DNA of 64,000 nt from Melieria omissa (GCA_963971225.1 OZ020269.1:26031283-26095282); one strand, 5' to 3'. Counted from the stretch's first letter, positions 1 to 11,095 are shown. The notes: generated by a model not told the origin, from the sequence alone. Numbers and translations are program-made.

Positions 1-59
1 CATACGGATGCCTAAATTAACTACCAAAAACATACAAGATCCAACAGATAATTCTTGTT

Positions 60-1790
60 ACAGATAATACAGAGACAATCAGAACGATATAAGAATCGTC
101 TGCTCGATGAGAGACGTTACTCAGATAACTTCTGAATAAAAGATTGCAGATGTTGAAATAAAAAGGGCAGTGCAAAAATAGTCAGTTGAGTGAATAAACT
201 GGGGAAACTAAGGCTTAACGATGGTCCAGCTATGTACGTGTGGAAAGGTAGATGAACGGAGAAATAAGTAGAGTTAGAGCCGTATTTTTCAAGAGCATAG
301 GTAGACGGATAGCGGATACTTATAGATTAAATAGATGGAAGCAGGGTGCGAACAACTGTTTTCGTGAGGTTATGAAGCGGATATTCTTAGGTGGAAGCTG
401 GAGGCTCAACTATCTAATTGATCGAATTTAGACTGAAAGACGAAAACAGAAGATACAACTCCCTTTTCGGAGCAACTGCCTTCTTGAGGTTATAAAGTGG
501 ATACTTATAGACGGACTAAATGGAAGCAGAACGCAAACTTAGACTGAAAGACAAAATCAGAATACTGAACTGTTTTTCGGGGAACTGTCTTTCTGAGGTT
601 ATAAAGCGTATATCCTCAATAGGAAGCAGAAGGCATAACTGTCTATTTGATCAAATTTAGACTGAAAGACAAAACGAGAAGACTCAACTGTTTTTTCGAG
701 GCTATAAAGCGGATATCCTTAAGAGAAAGCAGGGATTCAACTGCCTGGTTGATCAATCTGACTGGAAGACGATAACAGAAAACTCGACTATCTTTTCGGA
801 GCAACTGTCTTCGTGAGGTGATGAAGCGGATATCCTCAGTTGGAAGCAGGAGGCTCAATTATCTTTTCGAGTAAAGTTAAATAGGCGAGGCGAGGAATAG
901 ATAAAGAAAATTTACAGAAACGACAGGATGAACGAACAGTTGTAGACTGAAAGACGGAGCCAGGAGTCTTTACAAACTTCTTTGAGCAAGGTTAGGTAGA
1001 TAATGGAAATGGAAACCATTAGGTGAATACAGGAGACTTTGCTGTCTTTATTGAAAGCTAAAGAAGATTAACGGACATTTACACACGAAATAGATCAATT
1101 GCCTTTTTCTAATGGTCAAAAAGACAAACGGATACCTTTAGGAAGAAAAAGATTCAATTGTTTCTTTTTAAGCTTAGATAAGCGTATGGACACTTACAGA
1201 CGGAAGTAGGAGATCCAACTATATTTTACACACAAAACTAAGAGGCCAAGCAGACTCCTTTAGGTGAAAGCAGCAGACTCAACTGTCTTTTCTTCACAAA
1301 TTTAGATGGGCCGGCAGACACCTTTAGGTCGAACAAGAGGACTTTGCTGCCGTTTTTGAAAGCTAAGGTAGACCAAGCGGACATTTACATAAGTATATAC
1401 GAAATAGAAGCAGGAGACGAAGATTCAACTAACTTTTTCGAAAGTTAGATAAGCAAATGGACAGGAGCAGATCCATCTTTTACAAACCACATTCGGTGGA
1501 CGAGCGGACTCCTTTAGGTGAAAGCAGGATACCCAACTATCTTTTTCGAAAGGTTAGGTGGACGAGTGGACACTTATGGGTAGAAGTAGGAAACACATCT
1601 TTCTTTATAAGTACTTACTTAGAGGTGAAAACAGGGGACCTTACAGTATATCTCAGAAACCCAGATGGAGGAGTGGACACTTATATTAGGTGGTGTAGGC
1701 TTCTTCCGCTCAACTTATTTGTGGCCCAGTCTTTCACTTTTCAAGCAATAAAACTAAAAGTGGGAAGTGGGGAGGAAGGTTAAGTGGTCG
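60..1790. repeat. decayed tandem array, period about 110 bp
   Basis: The words TTAGACTGAAAGAC, CGAGGTTATAAAGCGGATATC and GGAAGCAGGAGGCTCAACT (with variants) recur. TAGACTGAAAGAC-like words lie near 429, 539, 658, 757 and 944, giving spacings of roughly 100-120 bp. The right half (1000-1780) keeps looser versions such as CTCCTTTAGGTGAAAGCAG. The open frame at 1457-1783 is made of this repeat and resembles no protein I know. It looks like an old satellite or minisatellite that has diverged. Confidence 0.7.
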
Positions 1791-1838
1791 TCTCTAGGGC
1801 TTGTGACCTATTGTGGCCCAAAATATAACTTAAGGAGT

Positions 1839-2464
1839 GTCTACGAAAAAACCGATTATTCATCTTTTATTTTTTTTAATTTTTGGGGAATGCACCTCAA
1901 CAGTTGGCTTTGCTTTTTCAAAAAGCTTAAACTTCACAAAAACTAATTGCATTTAGTTTCATTTTGATTTTAACTCTCGAGCGAAATGGCAGCGAACGAA
2001 ATTCAGCAGCGACAAAAAGTTGTGCACACTTTGAATGAAAATCCTACATTGGCCCAACAAAAGGGTAGCAAAACATGTGGGTGTCGGTGTTGCAACGGTG
2101 AAAACGGGTTGTCAAAAAGTTTAAGGAACACCTCTCTGTTGAGAGGGCTTCAGGTCCTGGGAGAAAGGCTGGTCCTGCCAACGAAACTTAAAAAAGCCTT
2201 GAAAAAAAAAACTGTGGCCAAAAATGAAAATCAGTTCAAAAGAAAGTGGAAGGGGTCAGCTGAAAAGATCGCATAATCAACTGTGCAAGATATGATGGAA
2301 GGAGTAAAGGGAGAGGTTCGGGGCTTTTATAGAAAATGATGAGGTTGCTTTTTTTTGCATTGTATCCTATTAGTAACACTTACTCTTCATATCAAAAATT
2401 TTTGATTTTGCGTGAATACTTCTAAAAATATACATATTTTTTAGGGATCAGTTTTTTCGTGGAG
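1839..2464 (+). mobile_element. Tc1-like DNA transposon, internally deleted
   Basis: Imperfect inverted ends are visible: TCTACGAAAAAACCGAT at about 1840-1856 and its near complement ATCAGTTTTTTCGTGGA at about 2448-2464. Between them lies only the N-terminal, DNA-binding part of a Tc1/mariner-type transposase. The catalytic region is missing, so this is a dead deletion derivative. At about 625 bp it is well under the 1.3-1.7 kb usual for Tc1 elements. The exact outer ends and the TA duplication are uncertain. Confidence 0.6.
1986..2333 (+). pseudogene. Tc1-like transposase N-terminal fragment
   Basis: The start ATG at 1986 opens a frame beginning MAANEIQQRQKVVHTLNENP, the first helices of a Tc1-type paired-like DNA-binding domain. 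Reading on requires frame changes. One frame gives VAKHVGVGVATVKT near 2066-2107, the second helix-turn-helix. The next gives VVKKFKEHLSVERASGPGRK near 2110-2170, with the GRK-type linker typical of the family. A further frame gives STVQDMM near 2278-2300. At least two indels and an in-frame stop therefore break it, and nothing of the DDE catalytic domain follows. In the family this protein binds the inverted ends and cuts and pastes the element. Assignment to the Tc1 branch is from motif memory only. Confidence 0.65.
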
Positions 2465-2999
2465 AAAGAACGAAGATACATTATCTACATACCTTTGTGA
2501 TCACAACTACATATTTTCACCTAAAGTTGACGTGAAAAGTTTGTATTAGGGGATATATTAAACTTCAAAAAGATTCAAAAAGAAAGAAGAAGAAAACGAT
2601 TTGTGAAAAGTTTTACACTGCAGCAGTACTGTGTCTGTCTTTACTACACAAGTTTCTTGAGAAAAATTACTCATAAAAAATTTGGCTAAAAAAATCAAAC
2701 TTGTATCGGCCGAAACCATTTCAAAGTCAAACACCAACACATCCAAAGTTCTGAAATCATTTCAGTTGTTCAATTCTTCTTTCTATCAGACATTAACCCA
2801 TCCAGACTGGCCTTGACGTTGGCTATAAAACTGGTCCATGTACTCAATGTACGATCGCAAACGATCGCTTGCAAATGTAAAAACTTCATAAATAAAGTGT
2901 TTGGAGTCTCAGCGCGTTTGGTGGATGCTTTTTTGTGCGCCAATTTAACTGCCAATAGTTAAATCTAGTTTTATGTGCCTCACGATAAACTACAAAACA
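2465..2999. other. unassigned AT-rich segment
   Basis: No recognisable gene. Two short minus-strand open frames (2558-2746 and 2770-2955) resemble nothing I know. The only notable motif is a pair of ACGATCGC words at about 2850-2868, shared with the island at 28.3 kb. Confidence 0.4.
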
Positions 3000-3640
3000 A
3001 AAAACCAACTACACGGCATATGTTGGCGTAGAGCAGCTGCAGCCAGATAACGCGCAGACGATCAGTTTGTGGCGATAATAAAGACGACGACAGTTTGGAC
3101 ATTTGACGTTTGCAATCACGCGAAAACGTTGTAGGTACATAGAGCATGTTACTGCTGCTCGCTGCTACTTGGCTGCTGCTGCTCCTGTCCGCCTAACAAG
3201 CAACGCGGTTGCTGTCGTTCGCTGGCGATCGCATAAGGAGTGCGCGATGTTCTTTTTTCCATGTCTTTTTGTTCATTTTTTTTCGCTGTTGTTATTGTCT
3301 TGCGTTGGGCTGCGGTTTTTAGTGGCCACTTGCAGATCGCCATTAAAGAAACTCATCTGCATGAATTGACTGGAGCTGCGTCGAGTCGTCTTTTGGTTTA
3401 CATAGCAGCGAATGCATAGATGACGATCAGCGCGATCGTGCCTGGGCGTATAAACGATGCGCGCATGCGCACATGTTCCGGCTACTGCGGCTTACAACTT
3501 AACTAATGTTGCAACAACAGCAAAAACAATGTGCTAAAAAAACTGCTAGTGAAGTTTGCCTCAGTTGGGCGGAAGAACGAATGCTTCCAGCCACAGTTGC
3601 TTTTATATAGAATTTTTATACAAGAAGGTGTATGTGTGTG
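3000..3640. other. GC-richer island, possible regulatory DNA
   Basis: CTG/CAG-rich stretches, several CGATCG words and the alternating purine-pyrimidine CGCGCATGCGCACATG near 3458 set this apart from its AT-rich surroundings. Both strands have short open frames without recognisable domains. A GT run sits at about 3634-3647. No convincing promoter or splice structure was found. Confidence 0.35.
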
Positions 3641-4089
3641 TGTGTATAATTGAATGCCTTGAATTGCCATGGCATGGAGTGTATTTGCTTTTTATCTTCA
3701 TTTGGGTGCCATAATTTGGTAGAAATTTGCATTTTCTGACTACTTTAAAGTTGTTTTTGCATTCGTTATTTTTTTGGTAAGCGCTGACCATTGTCTGATG
3801 TAACATAAGTGGCTGCGATTCCAGCATGCAAGTGTATTTTGTTGGCTACTCGCATGAGTGCTAAAGGAGACTGTCTTCTAAAGAGGACTTGGACTTGGAA
3901 GATTTTTTTTATGGAACTTTGAATATCGTTGAAGCGTTGCTAAGCAGATTTTAACGATTTTCACTTATAAAAGAAGATTAGATCACTGAAGCTGAAACCA
4001 CTGAGGGTTCTACAATGACAATTACTTGAATCCGATGTGTACTTTTCGAGATATAAACTGAAATGAAATAAAATAAATTAAATTGAAAA

Positions 4090-4830
4090 TTGAGATATTT
4101 TATTCTTTGAATAGAATGAAATAGAATAAAATAAAATTAAATTTAATTTAAAACAATTAAATAAATCTAACGAATCAGATAGAATGGAATGAAAAAAAGA
4201 AAATAAATAAACTTAAATAAAATAAAATAAATTGAAATGAAATACAATGAAACAAAATAAATTAAAATAAAATGAAATAAAATAAAATAAAATAAAATAA
4301 AATAAAATAAAATAAAATAAAATAAAATAAATTAAAATAAAATAAAATAAAATAAAATAAAATAAAATAAAATAAAATAAAATAAAATAAAATAAAATAA
4401 AATAAAATAAATTGAAATGAAATGAAATACAATGAAATAAAATAAAATAAAATAAAATAAAATAAAATAAAATAAAATAAAATAAAATACAATAAAATAA
4501 AATAAAATAAAATAAAATAAAATAAAATAAAATAAAATAAAATAAAATAAAATAAAATAAAATAAAATAAAACAAAATAAAATAAAATAAAATAAAATAA
4601 AATAAAATAAAATAAAATAAAATAAAATAAAATAAAATAAAATAAAATAAAATAAAATAAAATAAAATAAAATGAAATTAAATTAAATACAATGAAACAA
4701 AATAAATTAAAATAAAATAAAATAAAATAAAATAAAATAAAATAAAATAAAATAAAATAAAATAAAATAAATTGAAACTAAATAATATAAAATGAAATTA
4801 AATGAAATAAAATAAAACAAAATAAATTAA
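4090..4830. repeat. (TAAAA)n pentamer array
   Basis: Nearly uninterrupted AATAA/AAATA pentamer repeats. The interrupting block ATTGAAATGAAATACAATG recurs near 4230, 4410, 4680 and 4770 with variations, so longer units have also been duplicated. The long open frames on the minus strand encode only an endlessly repeating FYFIL peptide, because 15 nt of TTTTA make five codons; they are not genes. Confidence 0.95.
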
Positions 4831-4842
4831 AATAATAAATAT

Positions 4843-4921
4843 TTTGCAAAATGGCCAAAAGCATTGATCAGCTCTTCGTCATTTCTTCCAAAGATTATGT
4901 CCTGGCTGCCACTCTAGTCCC
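4843..4921 (+). repeat. left arm of inverted repeat beside the array
   Basis: This segment is the reverse complement, with scattered differences, of 6049-6147. Shared words include ATCTTTGGAAGAAATGA, GAGCTGATCAATGCTTTTGG and ATTTTGCAAAATATT. Both arms pass directly into a pentamer array on the outer side, so the whole makes a large imperfect palindrome of about 2.8 kb (4.1-6.9 kb). Confidence 0.8.
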
Positions 4922-4984
4922 CGTTTAAGATTACTATCTTTGTAGGTATGGAAAACTTGCGGTCTTTCTAGTGTTAATACACAA

Positions 4985-5350
4985 TTAAATTATTTAAATA
5001 AATAGATTTGGTGATACTGATTGCCAGAAGCCACGTCTTGGACTCCTACTCGTACCGTCGTACCTCTTAACTATATTTGTAGGCTTCCTCACCTCTTTCT
5101 TAATCTTTGAATCTTATAACCTCAAAATAAAAACCGAACCATATTTCCAAGAAAACCCACAGATATGCCACAAACTTTCCACCGCTAGCAAAATCCTTAC
5201 GTCATTTCTTTCAGTCCTTTGTCCTCGCCTCGCCCCTCCCAATTTCCCTAAATACCAAATAAGCAATTATTTAGCTGTCAAAAATTTTGACATTTCAGTT
5301 TTATTCACAACACAACCACACCGAGCTACCTAACCCCAACCACCCACAAT
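4985..5350. other. unassigned spacer of the inverted repeat
   Basis: AT-rich unique-looking sequence with no recognisable coding or repeat content beyond short CCTAACC/ACCACCC-type runs near 5320-5360. Confidence 0.35.
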
Positions 5351-5840
5351 GATCCACCCAGCCGTATTACGTGAAATAAGAAATAAGTAATAGCACACAA
5401 CAACCACAACGCACAGCGGAAGGAAATGCAAATTGCCCAAAAAAACAAAAACAAATCATAGCTAGCAGTGAACTCATTATCCTGTCATACAACACCGCGT
5501 GAGCGCCTTACTTATGAGTTGTTATTTCATTTTATTGTTGTATTATTCACGGCTTGTTATTGTTGTTGTTGCTGTTGTTGCTATTAAATTATTACTTTCT
5601 TAGGTTTTTTGGGGTAAATTATTGCTGTTTCCTAAACGAAATGATAAAAACATTTCGGTCACGCAATGCGGCAACGAGGCGACGTTGGGCGTTGACGGCG
5701 ATGGCGATGGCGATGGCAATGGCGGCATTCGATGGCGCTGCCAGTTGCTTATTTCTGTGCTCATTTTATTTTTGTATTTTTTTTTAGTTTTGTTGAAAGA
5801 ACTCAATTTTAACGTCTGACAGCGAGAGACAGCGCAGGTC
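5350..5840. other. GC-richer island with TTG/CTG and GGCGAT runs
   Basis: A TTGTTGTTGTTGCTG run (about 5556-5585) and a GGCGATGGCGATGGC run (about 5697-5720) make short open frames on both strands that look like simple-sequence artefacts. No splice or protein-family evidence was seen. Confidence 0.35.
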
Positions 5841-6048
5841 AGGGAAGTAGTTCTAGGAAAATTGAAATTTCAAAATTGAAAAATACCATGCAGGAAGCAC
5901 TAAATGGGAAGCGAAGAAGAAGAAACAGCTGCACGTTTGTCAATTAGTTGAATTTTTGTTGGATGATGTTTCTTGCCCAGTCGAACTGGTAAAAAGGTGG
6001 TTTTGGTTTTTTTTATTAATATTATTATTCAGAATTGAGCCAAGAAAA

Positions 6049-6147
6049 CGAGGAGCAGAATGGCAGGCAGTACGTAATCTTTGGAAGAAATGAACAAAGA
6101 GCTGATCAATGCTTTTGGTGATTCTTTGGTGATTTTGCAAAATATTA
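6049..6147 (-). repeat. right arm of inverted repeat beside the array
   Basis: Inverted counterpart of 4843-4921. It carries one small extra copy of a TGATTCTTTGG-type word, so the two arms differ by about 10-15 bp in length. It is followed at once by the TTTTA array at 6148. A frame starting ATG 6081 reads through it into the array and is not considered a gene. Confidence 0.8.
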
Positions 6148-6940
6148 ATTCTTGTTTTATTTTATTTTATTTTATTTTATTTTATTTTATTTTGTTTTAT
6201 TTTATTTTATTTTATTTTATTTTATTTTATTTTGTTTTATTTTATTTTATTTTATTTTATTTGATTTTATTTGATTTTATTTTATTTTATTTTATTTTAT
6301 TTTATTTTATTTTATTTTATTTTATTTTATTTTATTTTATTTTATTATATTTCAATTTGTTTTAATTAATTTGTATTTTATTTTATTTAATTTCCTTTTA
6401 TTTTATTTTGTTTTGTTTCATTTTATTTTATTTTATTTTATTTTATTTTTTTATTTTATTTTATTATTTTATTTTGTTTTATTTTTTTATTTTATTTTAT
6501 TTTATTTTATTTTATTTTATTTTATTTTATTTTATTTTATTTTATTTTATTTTATTTTATTATATTTTATTTTGTGTTATTTTATTTTATTTTATTAATA
6601 TATAAAATAAAGTTAAATTATTTTATTTTATTTTATATTATTTTATTTTAATTTGTTTTAATTTTTTTAATTTATTTTATTTTATTTTAATTTTTTTAAT
6701 TTATTTTATTTTATTTTATATTATTTTATTTTATTTTATTTTATTTTATTTTATTTTATTTTATTTTATTTTATTTTATTTTATTTTATTTTATTTTATT
6801 TTATTTTATTTTATTTTATTTTATTTTATTTTATTTTATTTTATTTTATTTTATTTTATTTTATTTTATTGTATTTTATTTTATTTTATTTTATTTTATT
6901 TTATTTTATTTTATTTTATTTTATTTTATTTAATGAGAAA
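6148..6940. repeat. (TTTTA)n pentamer array
   Basis: Pentamer repeats with scattered TTTGA, TTTGT and TATAA variants and a less regular middle (about 6350-6720). It mirrors the array at 4090-4830 in inverse orientation. The open frames at 6081-6365, 6371-6598 and 6408-6605 are translations of this array only. Confidence 0.95.
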
Positions 6941-7300
6941 ATCATTACTGACATATTTTCAAGTTCTTAAGCCACTTTGAAGTTTACAATTAGTTAGCCA
7001 TTCGATTGGAAGACTTTTTTTAATGTTGTTTTTATGTCTGAAGTTATGTTTTTGTGCGTATTTATTAGAAAATTATATAAAATTCATGGACATTTTCATA
7101 TAGCATCAGAAATTGCAATGCATATGAACAGAAATTATTTTGGCATCTTAAAGAGAAACAAAAATTGAACTCGAACTAGTCTTTTCCATGAAAAAACTCG
7201 GAAAACAATCGAGTCAAACATTAGAAAAGGTGCCACTATAGAAACTCTCCCTTAGTATTCAAGTATTTAGTATTCTTTCTAACTTTTCCTATCTACAAAA
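6941..7300. other. unassigned AT-rich segment
   Basis: No gene, repeat or motif recognised between the pentamer array and the LINE fragment. Confidence 0.3.
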
Positions 7301-7304
7301 ACTA

Positions 7305-7740
7305 ATGGTATATCCAGAAGAAGGTTTCTCTATATGTTCTCCGCGAAGTAATAAGTCGAACAATATTAAAATTTTAAAAAGAGATGAAATCAGAACCAAG
7401 ATTGTTGTTCTTACGATTCACTGTTTTATTGGCCACGCAAGAATGTTGGGGTTGTTTTTAAACGACTTTTGTTGCAGCTGTATGGACGGGAAAGAGGAAG
7501 AAAAGTACTTCATCTTCCATGCATTTATTCTGCTTTATCTAGAAGAAGTATGAACTACCTGGGCAACTTCTTCTACAATATGGTAGATATAACCGATAGA
7601 ACTGTTCGCAGTTTACTTAGCTTCGTAAGGAGATTAAACTGGTTCAATAAGTCTTAAGCTCGATTGATTGAGATATCCCAATGGTTCTTCATGGCCTAAG
7701 CAACGCTTTGGATCAACCATTCCAGCCAACCTACCTGACA
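7305..7740 (+). pseudogene. LINE 3' end, RNase H-type pol C-terminus (copy 1)
   Basis: The frame 7305-7553 reads RDEIRTKIVVLTIHCFIGHA and then FCCSCMDGKEEEKYF. This matches the layout after the RNase H domain of Jockey/I/LOA-group LINE polymerases: a conserved TGHC.IG.HA block followed by a CxxC..EEE zinc-like motif. A frameshift near 7500-7520 passes into the frame ending at 7657, with SALSRRSMNYLGNFF and then SLLSFVRRLNWFNKS and a stop. The last motif, including NWFNKS and the stop, recurs at 63411-63458. Similarity runs on past the stop to about 7740, so part of the 3' UTR is shared too. Reverse transcriptase and endonuclease are absent: a dead 5'-truncated copy. The clade is uncertain. 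Confidence 0.7.
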
Positions 7741-8130
7741 TTAAAATTTGGTATAGTGTTATCCCATGAATCTGTTGTTTCATTGGTCAAATTTCATGAA
7801 GGCAGGACAAGGGGCGTGGCAATATTTTGTGACCCATATTGTCAACTTAACTTTAAGACTATACTTAACTTTAAGACTATAAAAACCACATCAAAAACAC
7901 TTGGTACGAATTTAGCCGCGATGGGGATTTAATGGGGAAAATGTTGCGAGCTTCGAACGAGGGGCGTGGTACTGCACATACAACTCACATTTTTAATATA
8001 GAATAGCTTTGGAATCACAAGGCACACAGCATTGAAATTCGATAAAGGGATACAAAAAAATGTCATAGGCGTTGGACACAAAATCTCAATATCAAATAAC
8101 ACTGTGTAACAAAAGTTTTGACACATTCAA
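7741..8130. other. unassigned, with a repeated GGGGCGTGG word
   Basis: AGGGGCGTGG occurs near 7812 and 7962, and ACTTAACTTTAAGACTATA is tandemly duplicated at about 7845-7880. Probably decayed repeat DNA. Confidence 0.35.
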
Positions 8131-8660
8131 AAGATAATATAGACGTACAGTTGTACGTAATTGTAGTAGATGTACGTGTCATACTCGGTTTTTTATTTTC
8201 TGATCCATTGTGTTTTTAAAACGTCTTTAAAATTTTAAGCACATACACCTTTCAAAGGTTTTGTTAAATATTTGCGGTTGTGCAATGATGAATATATGGA
8301 TATGAAATGAAAGAGAAAACTTGCCGCTTTTCGAACAAATTATCTCTTTGGAACTTTCAGGACCTAAAAGTTATAGTTTTTTATTTAATTTTATAGACAA
8401 AAAATTAATACGTGTTCCATACTAATTTCTTGGTTATAGATAGAAACTTTTTGTTTACTCTAAACCATTAAAGATAAAAGATTAAAATTTTGAGCTATAT
8501 CCACATTTAAAAAATAATGTTTTTTTCAAAGGATTCACTAAGAATACACTAAGGATACATATTTGAAAGGACCTTGCTGACATAATTTCGCTCTGAAACT
8601 TCAAAATTGCAAATATAGTTAAAAGGCAACAATTTTCTTTAATTTTATGCCCATATTTTC
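8130..8660. repeat. dispersed repeat R2 (also at 38060-38340)
   Basis: Words shared in the same order with 38090-38310 include TTTTTATTTTCTGA, TTAAAATTTTAAGCACATACAC, ATCAAATGAAAGAGAAAA-like and AACTTTCAGGACC. The other copy lies inside the hAT-like element at 36744-38451, so this may be the interior of a related element. Confidence 0.55.
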
Positions 8661-8669
8661 ATCATTGCA

Positions 8670-8751
8670 CCAGGGCGGATTCAGAAAAATATTTTGGGGA
8701 GGGGGCGGCTGCCAAAACCCCCAAAGCTTCAACCCCCTGAATCCGTCACTG
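8670..8751. mobile_element. 82-bp hAT-like miniature element
   Basis: Inverted ends CAGGGCGGATTCAG (left) and CAGTGACGGATTCAG (right, reverse complement) enclose G/C-run sequence. The element is flanked by a perfect 8-bp direct repeat TCATTGCA at 8662-8669 and 8752-8759. An 8-bp target duplication with CAG-type ends is the hAT superfamily signature. It codes for nothing and would depend on a transposase from elsewhere. Confidence 0.75.
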
Positions 8752-8759
8752 TCATTGCA

Positions 8760-8999
8760 TAACCACAAAAATTTGAAATAAATTCTTTGAAATTTGTTTT
8801 TTCTTCAAATTTTAAAATCCTTTTAAAAGGAGATGTGATCAAAAAATGAAAACATGAGTATGATTTGTTACTATGAATGACCTTGGGTCAAATTTTAAGG
8901 TCACACCTTGAGTTTCACGCCCATATGGATCTCGATAGAAGTGTTTTTTTTTTGTCGCACAGTGTAGTAGGCATATCTACAAAATTGGAGTCTTCAAGT
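8760..8999. other. unassigned AT-rich segment
   Basis: No recognisable content. It contains a GTCACACC/GTCGCACAGTGTA stretch but no clear element boundary. Confidence 0.3.
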
Positions 9000-9380
9000 C
9001 ATTCAATATAAAAAGTGTTTTTCAATACGATTGCGAGCTTTTTTAATTGATTTTTTAAATATTTGTTTAAAAAATTTATTTTAATATTAAAAAAAAGTTT
9101 CTTTTTTAATATTTTTTCAAAATATTTTTTAACATTTTTTTTTTGATATTTTTCAAAATATTTTTTTTATATTGTCTTTATCGGCATTTTCTTATCTACA
9201 AAAAAAGTATTTTTCAATACGATTGCGAGCTTTTTTAAATGATTTTTTTAATATTTGTTTAAAATATTTTTTTTTTATATTAAAAAAATTTTTTTTTTTA
9301 ATATTTTTCAAAATATTTTTTAAAACATTTTTTTTTTAATATTTTTCAAAATATTTTTCAAAATATTTTCTTTATCGGGA
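9000..9380. repeat. two-copy tandem duplication, 189-bp period, AT-rich
   Basis: The word TTTTTCAATACGATTGCGAG occurs at about 9019 and again 189 bp later, followed in both by runs of T, ATATTTTTCAAAATATTTT and TATCGGCATTTTC or TATCGGGAAA. A local tandem duplication with low-complexity interior. Confidence 0.75.
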
Positions 9381-9479
9381 AACACAAAGAATTTCAACTG
9401 CAAGAAAAGCCCAAAAATTTGTGCTACGCTTTAGAAAAACACCGTTTTGAAAAGACTGAAGGTCACAGCAATTTCGTAA

Positions 9480-10595
9480 CCTTTCACTTTTCTGCCTCGA
9501 CTGCCTTCTGCCTTATTAAATTTTTTTGTTGCTGCTGCCTTTGTGGTCACCGGTAGAGCACACGTGTCCTGCTGCGTCTTGTTATGCTAACGAAGCGTGT
9601 TGCCTTCCTGTGTGCCAAACGCCAACAAAAACAAATTTCATCAACAAAACTAAAAGCAAACAAAAATCAATGGTTTTCAATGCCATGAAATGTTGAGCCT
9701 TCAAAGCAAAAAGTGGCCAAACATTGCTTTGTGTTGGAGTTCTTTTCTTTGCGCTGCTGGCAAAACCGCACAGAAGTCAAAGACACTGCGGTGACGCACG
9801 TTGCACGTTGTGCTGCATTGTTGTCGCTGCATAAAACCACCGACAGTTGTTGCAGGAAGTATAAAACATTAGAAACCGCATGCAGCAAAAAACTGCAAAT
9901 AATGCAAAAATTGAAAAACTCAAAAACGTATACAAAAAATTGCCAAACAGAAAAAATTAATAAGGCATAATGAAATTTTTTTTTTATTATTTTGATGGAA
10001 AAACTATTTTGTCAACTTGCAGCAATTTTGGGCAATTTGTAATTTGTTGCATGTGCCATAAAAAAAATCAAATAAAAACGCTTTGACTTTTGTGTCGCGG
10101 CTGTTGTGCGGCCTGGCACAACGACAGCAGCTAACTAGGATGACACACACACACACAAACATATGAAAGTACTTTGTGCATGTGGCTGTCTGTTGTCCTT
10201 TTATTGCTTTGTTGTTGCAACATGCAATTTATTTTTATTAGTTTGCGCCTGTCCTAATGTGGCCGTGGCTCATTTGCGCCGCTTGTGTCATGCAATGACA
10301 GCAGCTGTGCGCTGCTTCTTCTTGTTGCCGCTCTTGTTCCCCTGCGACGAGCGAGTTTTATTAAATTTTCTTATTACGTTTCTGTTGGTTGGTTTGCACG
10401 TTTTCGGCTGCGGCCGCAATAAAAGTGATTTTTTCTATTTATTACATTTTGCCAAGAAGTTTTGTAGTCATTTGCGGCTGCTGTGTGATTCGTCCTGCTG
10501 TCGGCTGACAGGAGTTGCCCGTACAATGACTGGCCTTCCTGCAACGTGTGTTGTTCTTTCTTAAACTATTTGCAACAAATTAGTTGTTTGCACTG
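9480..10595. other. GC-richer island, possible regulatory DNA
   Basis: TTG/CTG-rich sequence with an ACACAC run (10145-10156). The plus frame at 10163-10564 (133 codons, Cys- and Leu-rich) begins with a plausible ATG and a hydrophobic stretch. It lacks any known domain, and the same composition gives spurious frames in the other islands, so I do not call a gene. Confidence 0.35.
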
Positions 10596-10962
10596 CAAAT
10601 AATGTCAAGAAATTTCATAAGTTGTCATGCGTCATTTCAGATCCGTTTCTGTTGGGTTTTTTGGTTTTCTTTAGTGTGGTTTTAATTTATTGTTTGATTT
10701 CTGACTAGTTTTATGAGGTCTATAACAGCTGCAACCTTAAACGGTTTAAAACTTTTTCGGCTTGCTTGATTATTATTCAGAGAAGACGAAAACAGAGTAA
10801 AATTTTACTGCCAAATTTCAATGCTTTCCTGACTCATAATTCCGGTGTTTTACAATTCAGTTTATTCAATTTTATGCGTAAATATAACAAAAGATATCTA
10901 GAATCCTTTCCCTGGACATACCATTCATTATGCCCAAATTTTAGATCAATTGGACAAACAGA

Positions 10963-11090
10963 CAGTGGCGCACACAGGATTTCATTTGGGGGTTTTCGCG
11001 TATTTCATCTCAATTCCATTTGAAACCATATTTAAAAAAACGTCTTTGATTAAAACTTCGAGCAGCAAAATAGTGGAAGTGTAGTTGGTG
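10963..11090 (+). mobile_element. hAT-like terminus, single end
   Basis: CAGTGGCGCACACAGGATTT at 10963 matches the end of the larger element at 38432-38451 (reverse strand CAGTGGCACACGCAGGATTA), and both run into G-rich sequence. I could not find the partner end, so this is a truncated or solo end of the same family. Confidence 0.5.
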
Positions 11091-11095
11091 TTAAA

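Larger units (their letters stand above)
4010..4985 (+). repeat. dispersed repeat family R1, copy split by a pentamer array
   Basis: The left part at 4015-4060 (AATCCGATGTGTACTTTTCGAGATAT) and the right part at 4930-4980 (CTTTGTAGGTATGGAAAACT) are adjacent, about 20 bp apart, in the copies at 17540-17640 and, inverted, at 30850-30930. Here they are separated by about 870 bp holding the TAAAA array plus a unique block. The array with its flank was therefore probably inserted into, or expanded within, this older repeat. Confidence 0.6.

Noticed and set aside
4213..4575. Long open frames on the minus strand encoding a repeating FYFIL peptide
   Set aside because: Direct translation of the TTTTA pentamer in any frame; not a protein. 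The same applies at 6081-6605 and 41157-41803.
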